From: Diorhabda sublineata
Lineage: Eukaryota; Arthropoda; Insecta; Coleoptera; Chrysomelidae
Reading direction: 5' to 3'
Length of the DNA: 64,000 nucleotides
NCBI RefSeq assembly: GCF_026230105.1
Contig: NC_079477.1
Location: 2,175,001 to 2,239,000, forward strand
Shown here: in pieces, positions 47,533 to 59,758 of the stretch
Layout: every line of letters begins with the position of its first letter
How positions within the stretch are numbered: position 1 is the first letter of the stretch
Notes under the pieces: generated by a model
The model's input: the letters and a program-made list of their open reading frames with translations, nothing else
What the model was told of the DNA's origin: nothing
Database searches by the model: none
Position numbers and translations under genes: made by a program

Positions 47533-50500
47533 TATTATTTAAAATCAATTGTCTTTACATATGAATATACCTTCCAATCGAAAAATTTCTCATATTTAAT
47601 TTCATATTTACTGTTTTTTCAAATTTCTCGTGTTAATATACTCAGATTGATATAAAATTTCCATTGATAATAGAACTTTCATTTGAGATAAATAGTACCG
47701 AATGTTATAAGAAAATTCAAAACAACTGTTTGGACAGTAGTTAAAACAATAAATATTAGTATCTTGATACACACCATAGAAAGTTGGAAAGTGAAATTTG
47801 ATTTAATCAATTCATACAATTTGGATTTCGATCTGATATAGATCTTAGAAACACACATTAGAGTATCTTTGCCCTAAAATTGATTAGCCATGTAGGTCTA
47901 ATGTAATTTTACTTTTGACTGATTTAATTAATAATATGTCTGATGAAATCTATAAAATCTTTATTCACAAATTGATTGTTAAAAAACTGAACTATCTCTT
48001 ATATCAACACACAATTGCACTAACTGTAAAAACCAGGACAGTTTTGGTGAATGGTTGCTGCCAACTGCCAATAGGGTCTAGAATCTTGTTGGAATCAGTT
48101 GGCTAGTATATAGGCTTTCCAATGGATAAAGTTTTACATATATTTTTTCATTGCTTCTTCACCTTCTGTAGTTGTTATTCTAGATCCCCACTAGGTATTT
48201 TCAGCATTAAATTTGATTAGACGGAAAATCTTTATATTGGTTGTTAGTCAAAGATGTTCACATTTCTTCTAAGTGCTTGTTACAAAATTTTCTTGGCTTT
48301 CTAGTATAGCACAAAATAACCTAACCATCACCTTATAGCTTACACTTATAGTTCTTGGGGTAAAAAATAAAACATCTAAGATTTTTGTTCAATCAGTTCT
48401 ATTATAAAATGTACAAATTAGGTTAATAGTAAAAGTACTCACAAAATGCTCATTACTTTTCTATAAAAATATTTACTAGAAAAAAAACAAATAAAAAGAA
48501 ATGAGGTATATGAATCTACACTAAGTGATTGGAAATAAAAAGATAATTTTGTGATTGTTTATTTAATCGAACTTTGTTTTTGTGGAGATAAGAATTTGTG
48601 GTAGATATATATATATAAAAAAAGGATGCTCCCATGTATTAACAATATTTATTTTAATTAAAAAAAATAATACATTTGCGTTATATACTTATATATAATC
48701 ATGTCAAGTTTATTTACAAGGTTACCTTAAAATGAAACAGCTATTCTCATACCTGGTAAGACAAAAAGCTTTCTAAATGAAAAAATTTTCCGATTAATGA
48801 TTAAATAAATGGAAAAAAATTTCTGGTAGATGAAACGTTAGTATTAGCGAAACAAATTCTACTATACTACTGAAAAATAAAAAATTTTTGAAAACTAAGT
48901 TTGAAAAATTTTTATTTTCATACACAATATGTGAGTTAGTAGTATGTAATTGTTTGCAAATACTTCAATTATAGTATTATTTAGGTTTTTGAATAACAAA
49001 GTATTCAGAATTTACTTTCACAGAGTCTTTAAATATTCCATTATTTTCTAATTTGGATAGTTTAGAAATCGAATTTTCAATTAGATATTTTGGTTACTGA
49101 TGAGGATAAGTAACAGAATAGTTTGATTTATATTGAACACACTGTAGTTAGGTTTATATATAAAAAAAGAATATGTATGTTCATACATAGATTAGTGAGG
49201 ACATTTTAAGTAGAACTGGAATTCTATTGAGTTACATTAACATGAAGTAATATCAATTAAAAATATAGTAATGGGGTAAAAAAGTTGTTCATTTTATCCT
49301 TTAGAAATCCATCAATGTGAAATGATAATGACCAAAATCTTATAAAAAAAATTGTTTGAACAATTTAAATTCTTCTGAAATAAATATTTTGAGAATAGGC
49401 ATTTCTTATGATTAATTTTTTCCACAAAACCACTCCAAAATCCATTATTTTAAGTACAACTTTTTAAGGAATTGTTATTGGAAGCATCCTATTAACTCAT
49501 ATTCTGTGGAAATTAATCGATCTTTAACAAAACAACTGATTATATTGTTTACTATATCGAGGAAATTTTTTTTGTAGTTTTCCTACTTTTTGTGAAAATT
49601 AGAGTAACGTAAATGAAATTAATTCACTTCTAGGATTAGGTGAAACAACAAAATATATATTTGAGACTGAAATATTGTGGGACTGGGATCATTTAGGATT
49701 CTTGGGTAGAACCTGCCCTAAAAGTTTGTAGAAAAAAATATGTAAAACTCAAATATACACAGTGACTATGATGACATGAGGAAAATTAGTGCCTGCTAAA
49801 TATCATACAATATGTAGAGACCAAAATTATATTGTTTGTTATATTGAGGGTATTTTTTGTAGTTTTCTATCTTTTAGTGGAGCCAAACAACAGACTAAAT
49901 ATTTGAGATTGAAATAGAAATTGTAACTAATCGAAAGAAACTGAAACTCACAATTACATTGTATGGTTCTTCGAGGATTCCATAGATATATTGAGTCATT
50001 GGTACCTAGGATTTAACTAATCATTTTACAGGTAAATTCAGAATTGTTTAGTACTCATGGGAGGTAAAAAAAATGAATAAAAAGGACCCAAGAAGAATAG
50101 AGAAGACATACACATAAAGAATTAATAAAAAAAGAACTAACTATAGAACCCTACCTATACTTTTGAAATAAAAGTCAAAATAGATGAAAAACTACAAAAA
50201 AAATCCTGAAACTGTTAATCAGTGTGTGATTTGTTGAATTCCAACCGTTATCAAGTTGGAATATGTGGTGATATTAATACTGAACACACTGTATTCTACA
50301 CTGTTTGGTTTTTCTGGTCTTCCAAAGGTTCGTATTCGGATAAAAAGGACTCAACAGAGTATATGGTAGTGGAAAATAATTCAGTTGTTTTATTTTAGAA
50401 TTGAATCAGTTTTTTTTCGCGATAAAGTGAACAGATATATTGAAGGCACTTAATATACGCACCTACTAATCTTCATTTATAGACATTATTGCCGTTCTCT

Positions 50501-51332
50501 TTTTTATAGTACTTTCTACTATCTATGATCTAATTACAAAAGTCTATTTTACAAAAATTTGTTGCTTTTTTCTTTTAAAAATTGTAACAATTAAAAAAAT
50601 ATTACTATTTCTTAAAAAATAACAATAAATAAATTATATTCAGAAGTTTAACGCTACCTTTTTACAAAACGAAAATGCTACACGGGCTTCTTTGAAGAAA
50701 AGTATGTGTTTGATGCGGTAATTGACTTTATACTGTTATCATTTTAATTTAATTACCTGAAATATTTCCTAATAATGAAAAAAGAAACGTTATGAACACA
50801 TATTTTCCTAAAAAAAAAACTTAGGTGGACTTAGGACTAAATTGGGCGAATTTATGTGTTTGAGTGTCAGTTTAAATAGACACAATCGAAAAAATAATGC
50901 ATTGGCAGTATAAACTCATAACATGAATACAATACACAAGAAACAGGGCAATTTCAGTCTATTTCAAGAGTTTAAGTTAAAAAAGCTACCAAAATGTTAC
51001 CAAATTTAGTTTCATTGTATACCGTACGTTACAAATGGTATCTGTTTTCATCAATTTCGATGTATTTTTGGAAATTATTTTAAAATCAGAGCGAAGCTTT
51101 TATTTTGAAGTTATTCACCAATTTAGTGTACCTTTAACAATATCTGAAATGCCTAACCGATGCACAAATTTTACAAAATGTTGTCTTATTAGATAGGAAA
51201 AAAAAACATTCAACGACAAAGAAGAAAAAAATAAATTATTTGCAAAAAAACTTACTACAGAAGGTTAAAAAGGACTTTAATTAATCGTTAAATAGTTTTC
51301 TGTTTAGTATCAGTTAGAACTTAAATAAAAAC
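47533..51332. other. Convergent intergenic region between mRpS21 and Axin
   Basis: About 3.8 kb of AT-rich DNA. The right end should hold the Axin 3' UTR; TTTATT at 51099-51104 is AATAAA on the minus strand and a candidate poly(A) signal. The phrase TGAACACACTGTA occurs twice (near 49135 and 50280), hinting at a short dispersed repeat. No gene-like frame was recognised. Confidence 0.5.
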
Positions 51333-54300
51333 TCAGTCGATTGGCTTCACTTGGGCCATTATTTTACCTTCCCATAACGGAAGTACCTCTGCATCATTAC
51401 TAACCTCCTCTTGGATAACCGTGTTACCAAGTTCTTCACATAAAGTCTTGAAGAAGTATCTGAAAGAGACAATTAAATTTTTTTCTCAGAAATATCAACG
51501 TATCCACAAACTTACCTGTAATTTCCCTTTTTGGGTAGATACTCTTTGAACTGTCTCAAAGTTATCTGAGTACCAGGAATTTTGGTTCTATAAGGAAACT
51601 GTTCTTCGCAAAAAGTAAACACAACTGTTGTTACATCATCAGATACACCTACGTTAACTTGTCTAGGACCCCTTATAGATTTCTTCAACGTCGATTGACT
51701 ACTGTGGGATATTTCTGAGTAGTATCTACTCGCAGGAGACCTAAAATACAAATATATTTAATTTTGAATTCGATTGGGAAAAATTGTTTACCTTTGTTTA
51801 GGCCTATTTCTGATATCATCCTCCAGCAATCTTCTTCTAGCTTCTTCCAATTGTATCGCTGTATTAGGCGATGGTAAGGGAGGCATATTAGGATCAGCGA
51901 TGAAAGGTTGGGCAGGAACTAGATTAGCATTTCCGCTACTTCTCTCCAACGAGCTCGACCTCGAACCGAATCCTTTTCTTCTTCTTCCCGCACTAGGAGA
52001 CGTAGCACTGCTGGTTCTGTGGCTCCGGTGTTTCAGTGACATTTCACTGTGGGTGTGACTTTGTCCCCTGCCACTTTTATCGGATTCTAGTAGCCAGTTC
52101 AGTACGCGATTTTCTTTTACTGGCATTGGGGCAGCGTCTGATACCACCGATACCCCACTGTCGGCAAATTCTGATTGAGGTTTTTTCGGCAACCTAAAAA
52201 GAATAAAAAATACTATTAGAATTGTTAAATAAATTTTTTTTAGTGATATAAGATACCTTCTTCCTGATGGCGCTCGTACAAATCGTTCTTCGGCATATTC
52301 GGGCATACTTTTAGATTTTACCATGGTCATTTTGTGTTCGGAACCGTCAGCGAAATCGTGGACATTTCCCGAATCTATACTGTAAAGCGAACCTTCTTTT
52401 TCTTTTCTTCTCGATCGAGGATAAGAATTTTGGACATGTCTGGAACAAAATTAATAAGTTAGTGCTAGTTATTATTGGTGATATTTCAAAAAAATGAATG
52501 TACTGACCTATTCCTTGGAGGGGAAAATTGTCTAGGACTGCACAATCCAGGTGATCTACAAGAATTACGATCTGATAAAACCCTGGAAAGGTGTTGATCC
52601 AAAATATCTTCCGGATCATTATCGTCGCCTAATTCTAGTTCTCTTATTGCTGACTGGATATCGCTTTTCGAATTTGATTCGTTCTAAAACAATAAAAAAT
52701 ATATAGAACTCAAATATAATAAGAATTCAAACTTGTTTGATGATTTAGACTTACTTCTTTGAGTTTCTTTTCTAAAAGTTCTTGTTGATCCTGATCCCTT
52801 TTTATAGGCGTTAATTTTTCGATTAGAATGGCAGCGAACGTGTTAATGTCCATAGCTCGACATTGCTTCGTATCGACTCGTTGTGTTCGAGGAATAAAAA
52901 CTTGCTGCATATGCGTTTCTTTATTCCTAGCTGCCAGTTCTCGTATTTTTCTAGCTTCTAGAACTTCTTTCCTTTTATTCGATCTACCATCACTAAACAT
53001 AATATTTGATCAAGTATAATTTCGGTAGGTAGTTGACATAAAATTTAACAACATGACTATAAAGAGAAAAAAATTAAATGGGGGCACAACTGGTTGATTA
53101 TTAATTGTAACATCTAACGAAAGTGGCCGAAGAACTTGAAGGAGTAGTTCAAATGTAACAAATACATATAAAGAAGAGAAAAAAGATCATGTTACACTGA
53201 AAAACATACAATTAATCAAAAAATCAACTTTTGATAGGTAGTTGAAATATTATTTAACAAGACTATAAAGAAAAAAAATGAAATGGGGACACAACTGGTA
53301 CTACAGTGGATTATGGATTGTAACATCTAACGAAAGTGGCCGAAGAACTTGAGGAAGTAGTTCAAATGTAACAAATACATATATAGAAGAGAAAAAAGAT
53401 CATGTTACACTGAAAAACATACAATTAATCAAAAAATCAACTTTTGATAGGTAGTTGAAATATTATTTAACAAGACTATAAAGAAAAAAAAATTAAATGG
53501 GGACACAACTGGTACTACAGTTGATTATGGATTGTAACATATAACGAAAGTGGCCGAAGAACTTGAGGAAGTAGTTCAAATGTAACAAATACATATAAAG
53601 AAGAGAAAAAAGATCATGTTACACTGAAAAACATACAATTAATCAAAAAATCAACTTTTGATTGGTAGTTGGAGTATTATTTAACAAGACTATAAAGAAA
53701 AAAAATGAAATGGGGACACAACTGGTACTACAGTTGATTATGGATTGTAACATATAACGAAAGTGGCCGAAGAACTTGAGGAAGTAGTTCAAATGTAACA
53801 AATACATATAAAGAAGAGAAAAAAGATCATGTTACACTGAAAAACATACAATTAATCAAAAAATCAACTTTTGATTGGTAGTTGAAATATTATTTAACAA
53901 GACTATAAAGAAAAAAAAATTAAATGGGGACACAACTGGTACTACAGTTGATTATGGATTGTAACATATAACGAAAGTGGCCGAAGAACTTGAGGAAGTA
54001 GTTCAAATGTAACAAATACATATAAAGAAGAGAAAAAAGATCATGTTACACTGAAAAACATACAATTAATCAAAAAATCAACTTTTGATTGGTAGTTGGA
54101 GTATTATTTAACAAGACTATAAAGAAAAAAAATGAAATGGGGACACAACTGGTACTACAGTTGATTATGGATTGTAACATATAACGAAAGTGGCCGAAGA
54201 ACTTGAGGAAGTAGTTCAAATGTAACAAATACATATAAAGAAGAGAAAAAAGATCATGTTACACTGAAAAACATACAATTAATCAAAAAATCAACTTTTG

Positions 54301-57300
54301 ATAGGTAGTTGGAGTATTATTTAACAAGACTATAAAGAAAAAAAATGAAATGGGGACACAACTGGTACTACAGTTGATTATGGATTGTAACATATAACGA
54401 AAGTGGCCGAAGAACTTGAGGAAGTAGTTCAAATGTAACAAATACATATAAAGAAGAGAAAAAAGATCATGTTACACTGAAAAACATACAATTAATCAAA
54501 AAATCAACTTTTGATAGGTAGTTGGAGTATTATTTAACAAGACTATAAAGAAAAAAAATGAAATGGGGACACAACTGGTACTACAGTTGATTATGGATTG
54601 TAACATATAACGAAAGTGGCCGAAGAACTTGAGGAAGTAGTTCAAATGTAACAAATACATATAAAGAAGAGAAAAAAGATCATGTTACACTAAAAAACAT
54701 ACAATTAATCAAAAAATCAACTTTTGATAGGTAGTTGGAGTATTATTTAACAACACTTTAAGAAACAAAATTATGGATTGTAACATCTAACGAAAGAGGC
54801 CGAAGAACTTGAGGCAGTAGTTCAGATGCAACAAATATACAAAGAAGATCGTGTTATAAATAAATCATTATCTGATAGAAGTAGGTTTTTTCTATACATA
54901 AATAAATATCCGATAGTCAAACAAGCTTTTTGATGGATGCAAACATGCATGCATGCGACATACCTTTTGTTTAGTAGTGGTTATACCATTATTATATTGT
55001 AGATCTACTATTTTAGGCAACATTAAGACTCAGAATTTAGAATAAGACATTTTCTAACAAACTTTCTGTATCGAAATAACCACCAATCTTTAGAAACTTG
55101 TAAATTACTCGTAAGTTATCCAATTTAACAAAATAGTAGAAGAAAAACAGCTTAAGAAGCGAATTAGTTTCAAATATTTATTCCGAGCCTTCGTTATATA
55201 CCACCAATATTAAAATATATTAAACCATTTAATTAGTCACTTTATTAAATCAAATTGTACATTTAACCCATTAATTTTATTAAAGTTCTTTAAATATTAA
55301 TGTGGAACAGGTTTATTTCATCCGTGGTGCTTTGGTGAGCACCAAATCACCAACATTCTTAAATTTCTTTATTAAATTCACTCGCAGACACCACCAGAAA
55401 TAATGAATGAAAGTAATTAGGAGAAAAAATCAGAAAAAAAAGGAAAAAATATGATGATGGAAAGCAGAGTACTAAATAAGAGGACCAAAATAAATATTTA
55501 GGAAATGATGCTAAAGCCAATACTGTATAGCACAGGAACAATGACAAAAAGAAAAGAAGAAAAGTTAAGAATGATGGAAAAATTAGTATCGATGAAAATG
55601 AAGACAGAAAACGTACGAATTATGAAATAAAGAAGGAACTAGAGGGGAAGATATGATCAAAGGAATAAAAAAATTGAATGACCAAAGATATCTTCAGAGA
55701 GTAGTAGCTCTGTCAAGACTCCAGTGGTATCCAGGAGGTAGAATGCGAAGAGAAAATTAGTTAAAAACAAGTAGAGGAGGATCTGAGATTTGTCGTTGCT
55801 ATAATGGGATCCGGGAGGTAGAAGAAGAAGAGAAAAGTGGTGAAAAGAACTAGAAGAGGACTTTAGTAGAATGGGAACCAAAATACCAAGAACAGGTTGA
55901 TAATTAGTGACAGTATGGGGATCTATAGAATTTATTTCAACTCGAGGAGAGGACCAAAACACCAGAAATTTCATATTTATTTATTATAATTACTCACAAA
56001 CGTTCAACTTTCAATTACCACTGTATATATTTTAATATAACTGTCAATGTATAGTTGATAATTAAATATCTGTGGTATCTATTGATAAAAAGTTACCGGA
56101 AGAATGAGAAAATTGATAAACATAATGGATAACATAGGGAGGAGAAGTTAGCCAAAAGCAGTTCAAAAAGGAAACATTAAAAATAGGAATGAATTTGATA
56201 AAGTGCAAAATTTAAAATATCTAGGATTGACGAGGAAAGAAAAATAGAAATAAAAGAAAAAATAAGGTGTGGAAAATACTGAATTATGAAGGAACTTGAG
56301 GAAAAGATATCGATGATACTCTAAGTCAGTTAGGGCAAATACGAAGAGTTCAAGAAGACAGGAGTAGCTTTGTTAATGCTACAAATGGATCCAGGACGTG
56401 GAAGAAAAAGGGGAAGGCCCAGATCAAAGCGAATAAAGAAAATAGAGGAGGATCTGAAAAAAAATGGGACTCAAATAATGGAAAGAGAATACCAAAGACA
56501 GGAAGCGTTGACAATAGTAAGCGACACGGTATGGGAATTGAACCACACCGCAAAAAGGATCTAGAAAACCTTTACAGCTCAATCCTACAAGACATTTATA
56601 CATATATACAGATTTATTTCATATCTAACGCCGAAGGTAAGGACAAAAACACCATTAATCTAGTATTCTTCAGTAATAAATGGTTGAATAAAACCAAACA
56701 TTAGAGCATGAAGCTTACATTTTGATATTTGGTATTTTTTTTTTTTAGTAAAAATTTGAAAAAATAAATGGGGAAACATAAACATAAGTTTCAAATTAGA
56801 TAAAGTTGACAGAAATAGTTTGGACAAAGAAATAACTAGATAATTTGTTAGGGAATTTAAGAATTTATTTACCTAATAATTAAACCTGTTCCACGCCTAA
56901 TTTTTATTTTTTATTCCTTTAGATCCTCCAATGATTTTCAAATACTTACACAGAGCTATCTGTCATTGACATATTGTCGGATTCCGTCCTGGCATCCGAA
57001 TGACTACTAAGGGAATGCAACTCGCTATCTTGCCTCGAAACCGGGTTATAGGAATTATAGGCGGCGTGAGCTCCTGATCCATTCAGTCCACGGTACATGA
57101 TCATACTACACAACCACACGCAAATCCAAACAAAATCAAAATATAAATAAAAAAAAAAAAAAAATTCGAGTGTCATATAATTGTCTGTTACTATAATTTT
57201 TTATACATCAAGTCTGTTACATATGAATGATTTAAATGGTTCAACAATAGTAATAATAGCCCGACTATAATCCTTATTACTTTATGAAAATGTAGCATTT

Positions 57301-59664
57301 TTCAGATCCGTAACACCTGCACCATATGATAACCTAATTTGGAGGTTATAATTAATTTCTTGATTTAATTATATATTTTTAATGAAATTAATTGATTATT
57401 TGTTCACCGTTATTATTAATTCACCGTAACAAACAATTAAATGACAAATTTATAGATTTTAAGACCAAATACAAAAGAAAAATCTAATTTATCGCTATAG
57501 GGAAAAAAGCTTCAAAAGCGACAAGCCAATAAATTGAAAAAGAGCATTTCCTTACCTGGCAAAAGTTTCTGATTTTGTTCTAGAATCGACAGCTCTACGA
57601 TTTTGTGATATCAATAAAAGATCTTTGGTAAGACGCACCTGTGGTGCACCTATATTCACATTTGGTGTATGGTAACCCGTACTTACACTAGCCGTACCTA
57701 AAAATATATATTAGTATCAATTTATCACTATAATATTCATCAAAAAGTTTATAATAATAAACAGATTAATTCGGAAGACAAAATTTATGTCTCAATCACC
57801 ATTAAAAAGGGCTGAGACAGGCAAAGACTCTTTTGGGAAACTATAACCAGAGAACAATCTACGAATACTAAGTGGAGCTCCTATCGGGGCTCTGTAGCCT
57901 CAACAAACACCTGAAGATGCTAGATTTAGCAGATAATGCAGCTTGCAGATTTTGTTGCATAAAGGATGATGCCTGGAAGCATACGAAATAGAAGACGATG
58001 ATCTCTGACAGCTACAGCAATCCCACATTCCAGACTTTCTAAAAAGAGTTGGATTAACAGGTCAGTTGTTCCCCAGTATCGCAGCAAGAAAGGGGGACAA
58101 AATAGAACTTTTCGGGTCATTGTGTATATGACATTCCGATATTTACATACATACATAACCTCATTATTACTGATGGAAATCAATCTTGCAAACATTATAA
58201 TGACTTTTGTGGCTATAAATCATGTTTGTTCAGTACAATTTCAAGCTGCAACTGTTATATTAAAGTATTGCACTTCCTCGTTTCGTAAAAAAAAGCACAT
58301 ATTCATAAAATTTTTAAATATATTGAACGTTGTACAACAAAATTCAACATATGAAGAACAGTTTCAAGAATCTGTCAGATATTGATTAAGAAAACTCGAC
58401 CTGATTCACAGGGCAACGGATTGCGTAGTGGGAACCATCCTCCACATGGAAATTAATTAATATACCATTATTTTTCATACAATATATATCTAATTCACAA
58501 AAGATAGTCCCTAGTCGGTTTGAAAGAATTTTGAGGAGCAAAATTACACGATTATAATGTTAGAACTTACCAGATGCATGACTTAAATGTACGGGTGGAT
58601 TCATGATCAGTTCCATATCTTCATGTAAAGTAGGAAGAGGATCAGGTCCGTTTGCCAAATTGGAATAATCGTTACCGAAATCACTACTACTGCTACTAAG
58701 GTTTTGAACATTCTGAAAAATATGTTTAAATGATATTTTTGATAATGTATATTAGAAACGATCTCACCTCTAAATATTGCAGGTACATATCACTTTTAAG
58801 GAAGTTGGGGTAGGTCGTCTTATCTATTGATTGTTTAACGATAGCTTGTGCTTTGTCAAATAACGTTACGGGAGGCTCAAGGCACTGTGAAGATTTTATA
58901 TTTTTTCCTATCTCTTTCTTCAGCTCGTCGTCAAGTGGAAGAGCCGATTTAACGAAAAATTTTCTAAAAAAAATATGAAATAGTGATCAGTAATTAATGT
59001 TGGGTGAAAAGAGAAACTGTAAAGGTGTGAAAAAGATGAAATAATGGTTTGCCAATGTATGAAATTTGATATTTTAACTTACTTATAGATAACTTTAACC
59101 AATTGTTGTATTTTTTCTCTAGCAGTATGTTTCCGGAGTCCTTCACAGGCGAACCAGAAGTCCAGTGCGTCGGCATGGTGCTGGCCTTCTGATTCGAGAT
59201 AAATGTGGAAGAGTCTAACTCCATCTGGATCTTGGAGCAGAGACTGCAATGAGTTTGCCCACTTGAGGCAGGCTGGCGGGGGAGAATTGTCGCTGGAAGT
59301 ACCGTTTTTGGAAGAGGAACGGGAATTCGATCGGCAACTACCGTCGGGTTCGTAGCCACAGGGAGCTGGAGGGGATTCTGTAATAGATACAAATTATTTC
59401 GGATTAATTTTAAAACGGAATTAAAAAATAATTACCGTTTGCGTAATTGTAAAATTTTCTAGGAGGCGGTGAGGAAGACTTATGTTTGATCCAGTCCACT
59501 TGCGAAGGAGAAGGATCCCAATCTGACATGAAATGGCTTCTTTCTTCTCCAGGCACTGGAGGCCTAGGCGCTTTGTGATCGAAACTAGCTTCATGAAGAC
59601 GTTGTTGTTGTTGTTGTTGTTTCGATTTACCAAGGTATTTACTTCTCTCGTTTCTTTCACTCAT
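51333..59664 (-). CDS. Axn: Axin, beta-catenin destruction-complex scaffold
   Basis: Axin brings together APC, GSK3, CK1 and beta-catenin so that beta-catenin is phosphorylated and degraded; it is a central negative regulator of Wnt signalling. Twelve coding exons, read downwards: 59664-59436, 59377-59083, 58963-58768, 58712-58571, 57697-57556, 57105-56950, 52992-52755, 52683-52508, 52439-52257, 52193-51792, 51740-51516, 51459-51333. Phases agree throughout, giving about 836 aa. Visible parts: tankyrase-binding motif RPPVPGEE at residues 34-41, after a six-Gln run; RGS domain ~114-240 (LDFWFACEG, NFLKSDMYLQYLE); MSMTDSSVDG; GSK3-interacting region ~430-466 (INTFAAILIEKL); beta-catenin-binding helix ~490-504 (PEDILDQHLSRVL); DPNMPPLP and QLEEARRRL; DIX domain ~756-836 (FCEEQFPYRT, RQFKEYLPKKGNYRYFF). 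The start Met at 59664 is the only in-frame Met upstream of RPPVPGEE within this exon. Confidence 0.97.
53010..54850. repeat. 213-bp tandem array in Axin intron 6
   Basis: Nine copies. The landmark GTGGCCGAAGAACTTGA starts at 53123, 53336, 53550, 53763, 53977, 54190, 54403 and 54616, with intervals of 213-214 bp; a shortened, diverged copy follows at about 54796. Interior copies are nearly identical, edge copies are more diverged. Two subtypes, with CTTTTGATAGG or CTTTTGATTGG, are interleaved. No coding frame. Confidence 0.97.
55640..56570 (+). mobile_element. RTE-type LINE 3' fragments, two related pieces
   Basis: A frame at 56370-56564 reads MDPGRGRKRGRPRSKRIKKI and then EEDLKKNG, matching the 'GKR-RGRP---W---I--DL' segment near the C-terminus of RTE-like LINE proteins. 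Before it, AGTAGCTTTGTTAATGCTAC is the degraded upstream part. About 55670-55930 holds the same structure again in worse condition (GTAGTAGCTCTGTCAAGACT, GGAGGTAGAATGCGAAGAG, GAGGAGGATCTGAG, GACAGTATGGGGATC). Both are dead. They lie antisense in Axin intron 6. Confidence 0.65.
57780..58110 (+). mobile_element. jockey-type LINE 3' fragment
   Basis: Interrupted plus-strand frames give a LNKHLKMLDLADNAACRFC-like block, a hallmark of jockey-type C-termini ('L-KHL---GL-----CR-C'), then SNPTFQTF and the equivalent of LTGQL. It is the reverse-complement relative of 13925-14240. It is antisense in the Axin intron between 57698 and 58570. The rest of that intron shows nothing else. Confidence 0.7.
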
Positions 59665-59750
59665 GTTGATAAGAGCCTGTTTATAAGGCCCCACTTCGTG
59701 CTTGCCACAGCAATCCAATCTTTTATAGTTTTGGGAAATCGTGGCCTCAT
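59661..59750 (-). promoter_or_regulatory. Upstream ORF overlapping the proposed Axin start codon
   Basis: In the same exon as the Axin start, a 29-codon ORF begins at the ATG at 59750 (ATGAGGCCACG) and ends with TGA at 59663-59661. Its stop shares bases with the Axin ATG (ATGA overlap at 59664-59661). Such an arrangement can permit termination-reinitiation and would repress or tune Axin translation. If an upstream coding exon joins in the other frame instead, this would not be a uORF. Confidence 0.4.
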
Positions 59751-59758
59751 GGTTAGCC

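Larger units (their letters stand above)
52993..56949. other. Axin intron 6, expanded by an array and LINE fragments
   Basis: The 4-kb intron between exons 56950 and 52992 holds the 213-bp array (53010-54850) and purine-rich LINE fragments (55640-56570), listed separately. Between 54890 and 55640 there is only AT-rich DNA with a run of overlapping CATG (near 54944-54956). Confidence 0.8.
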
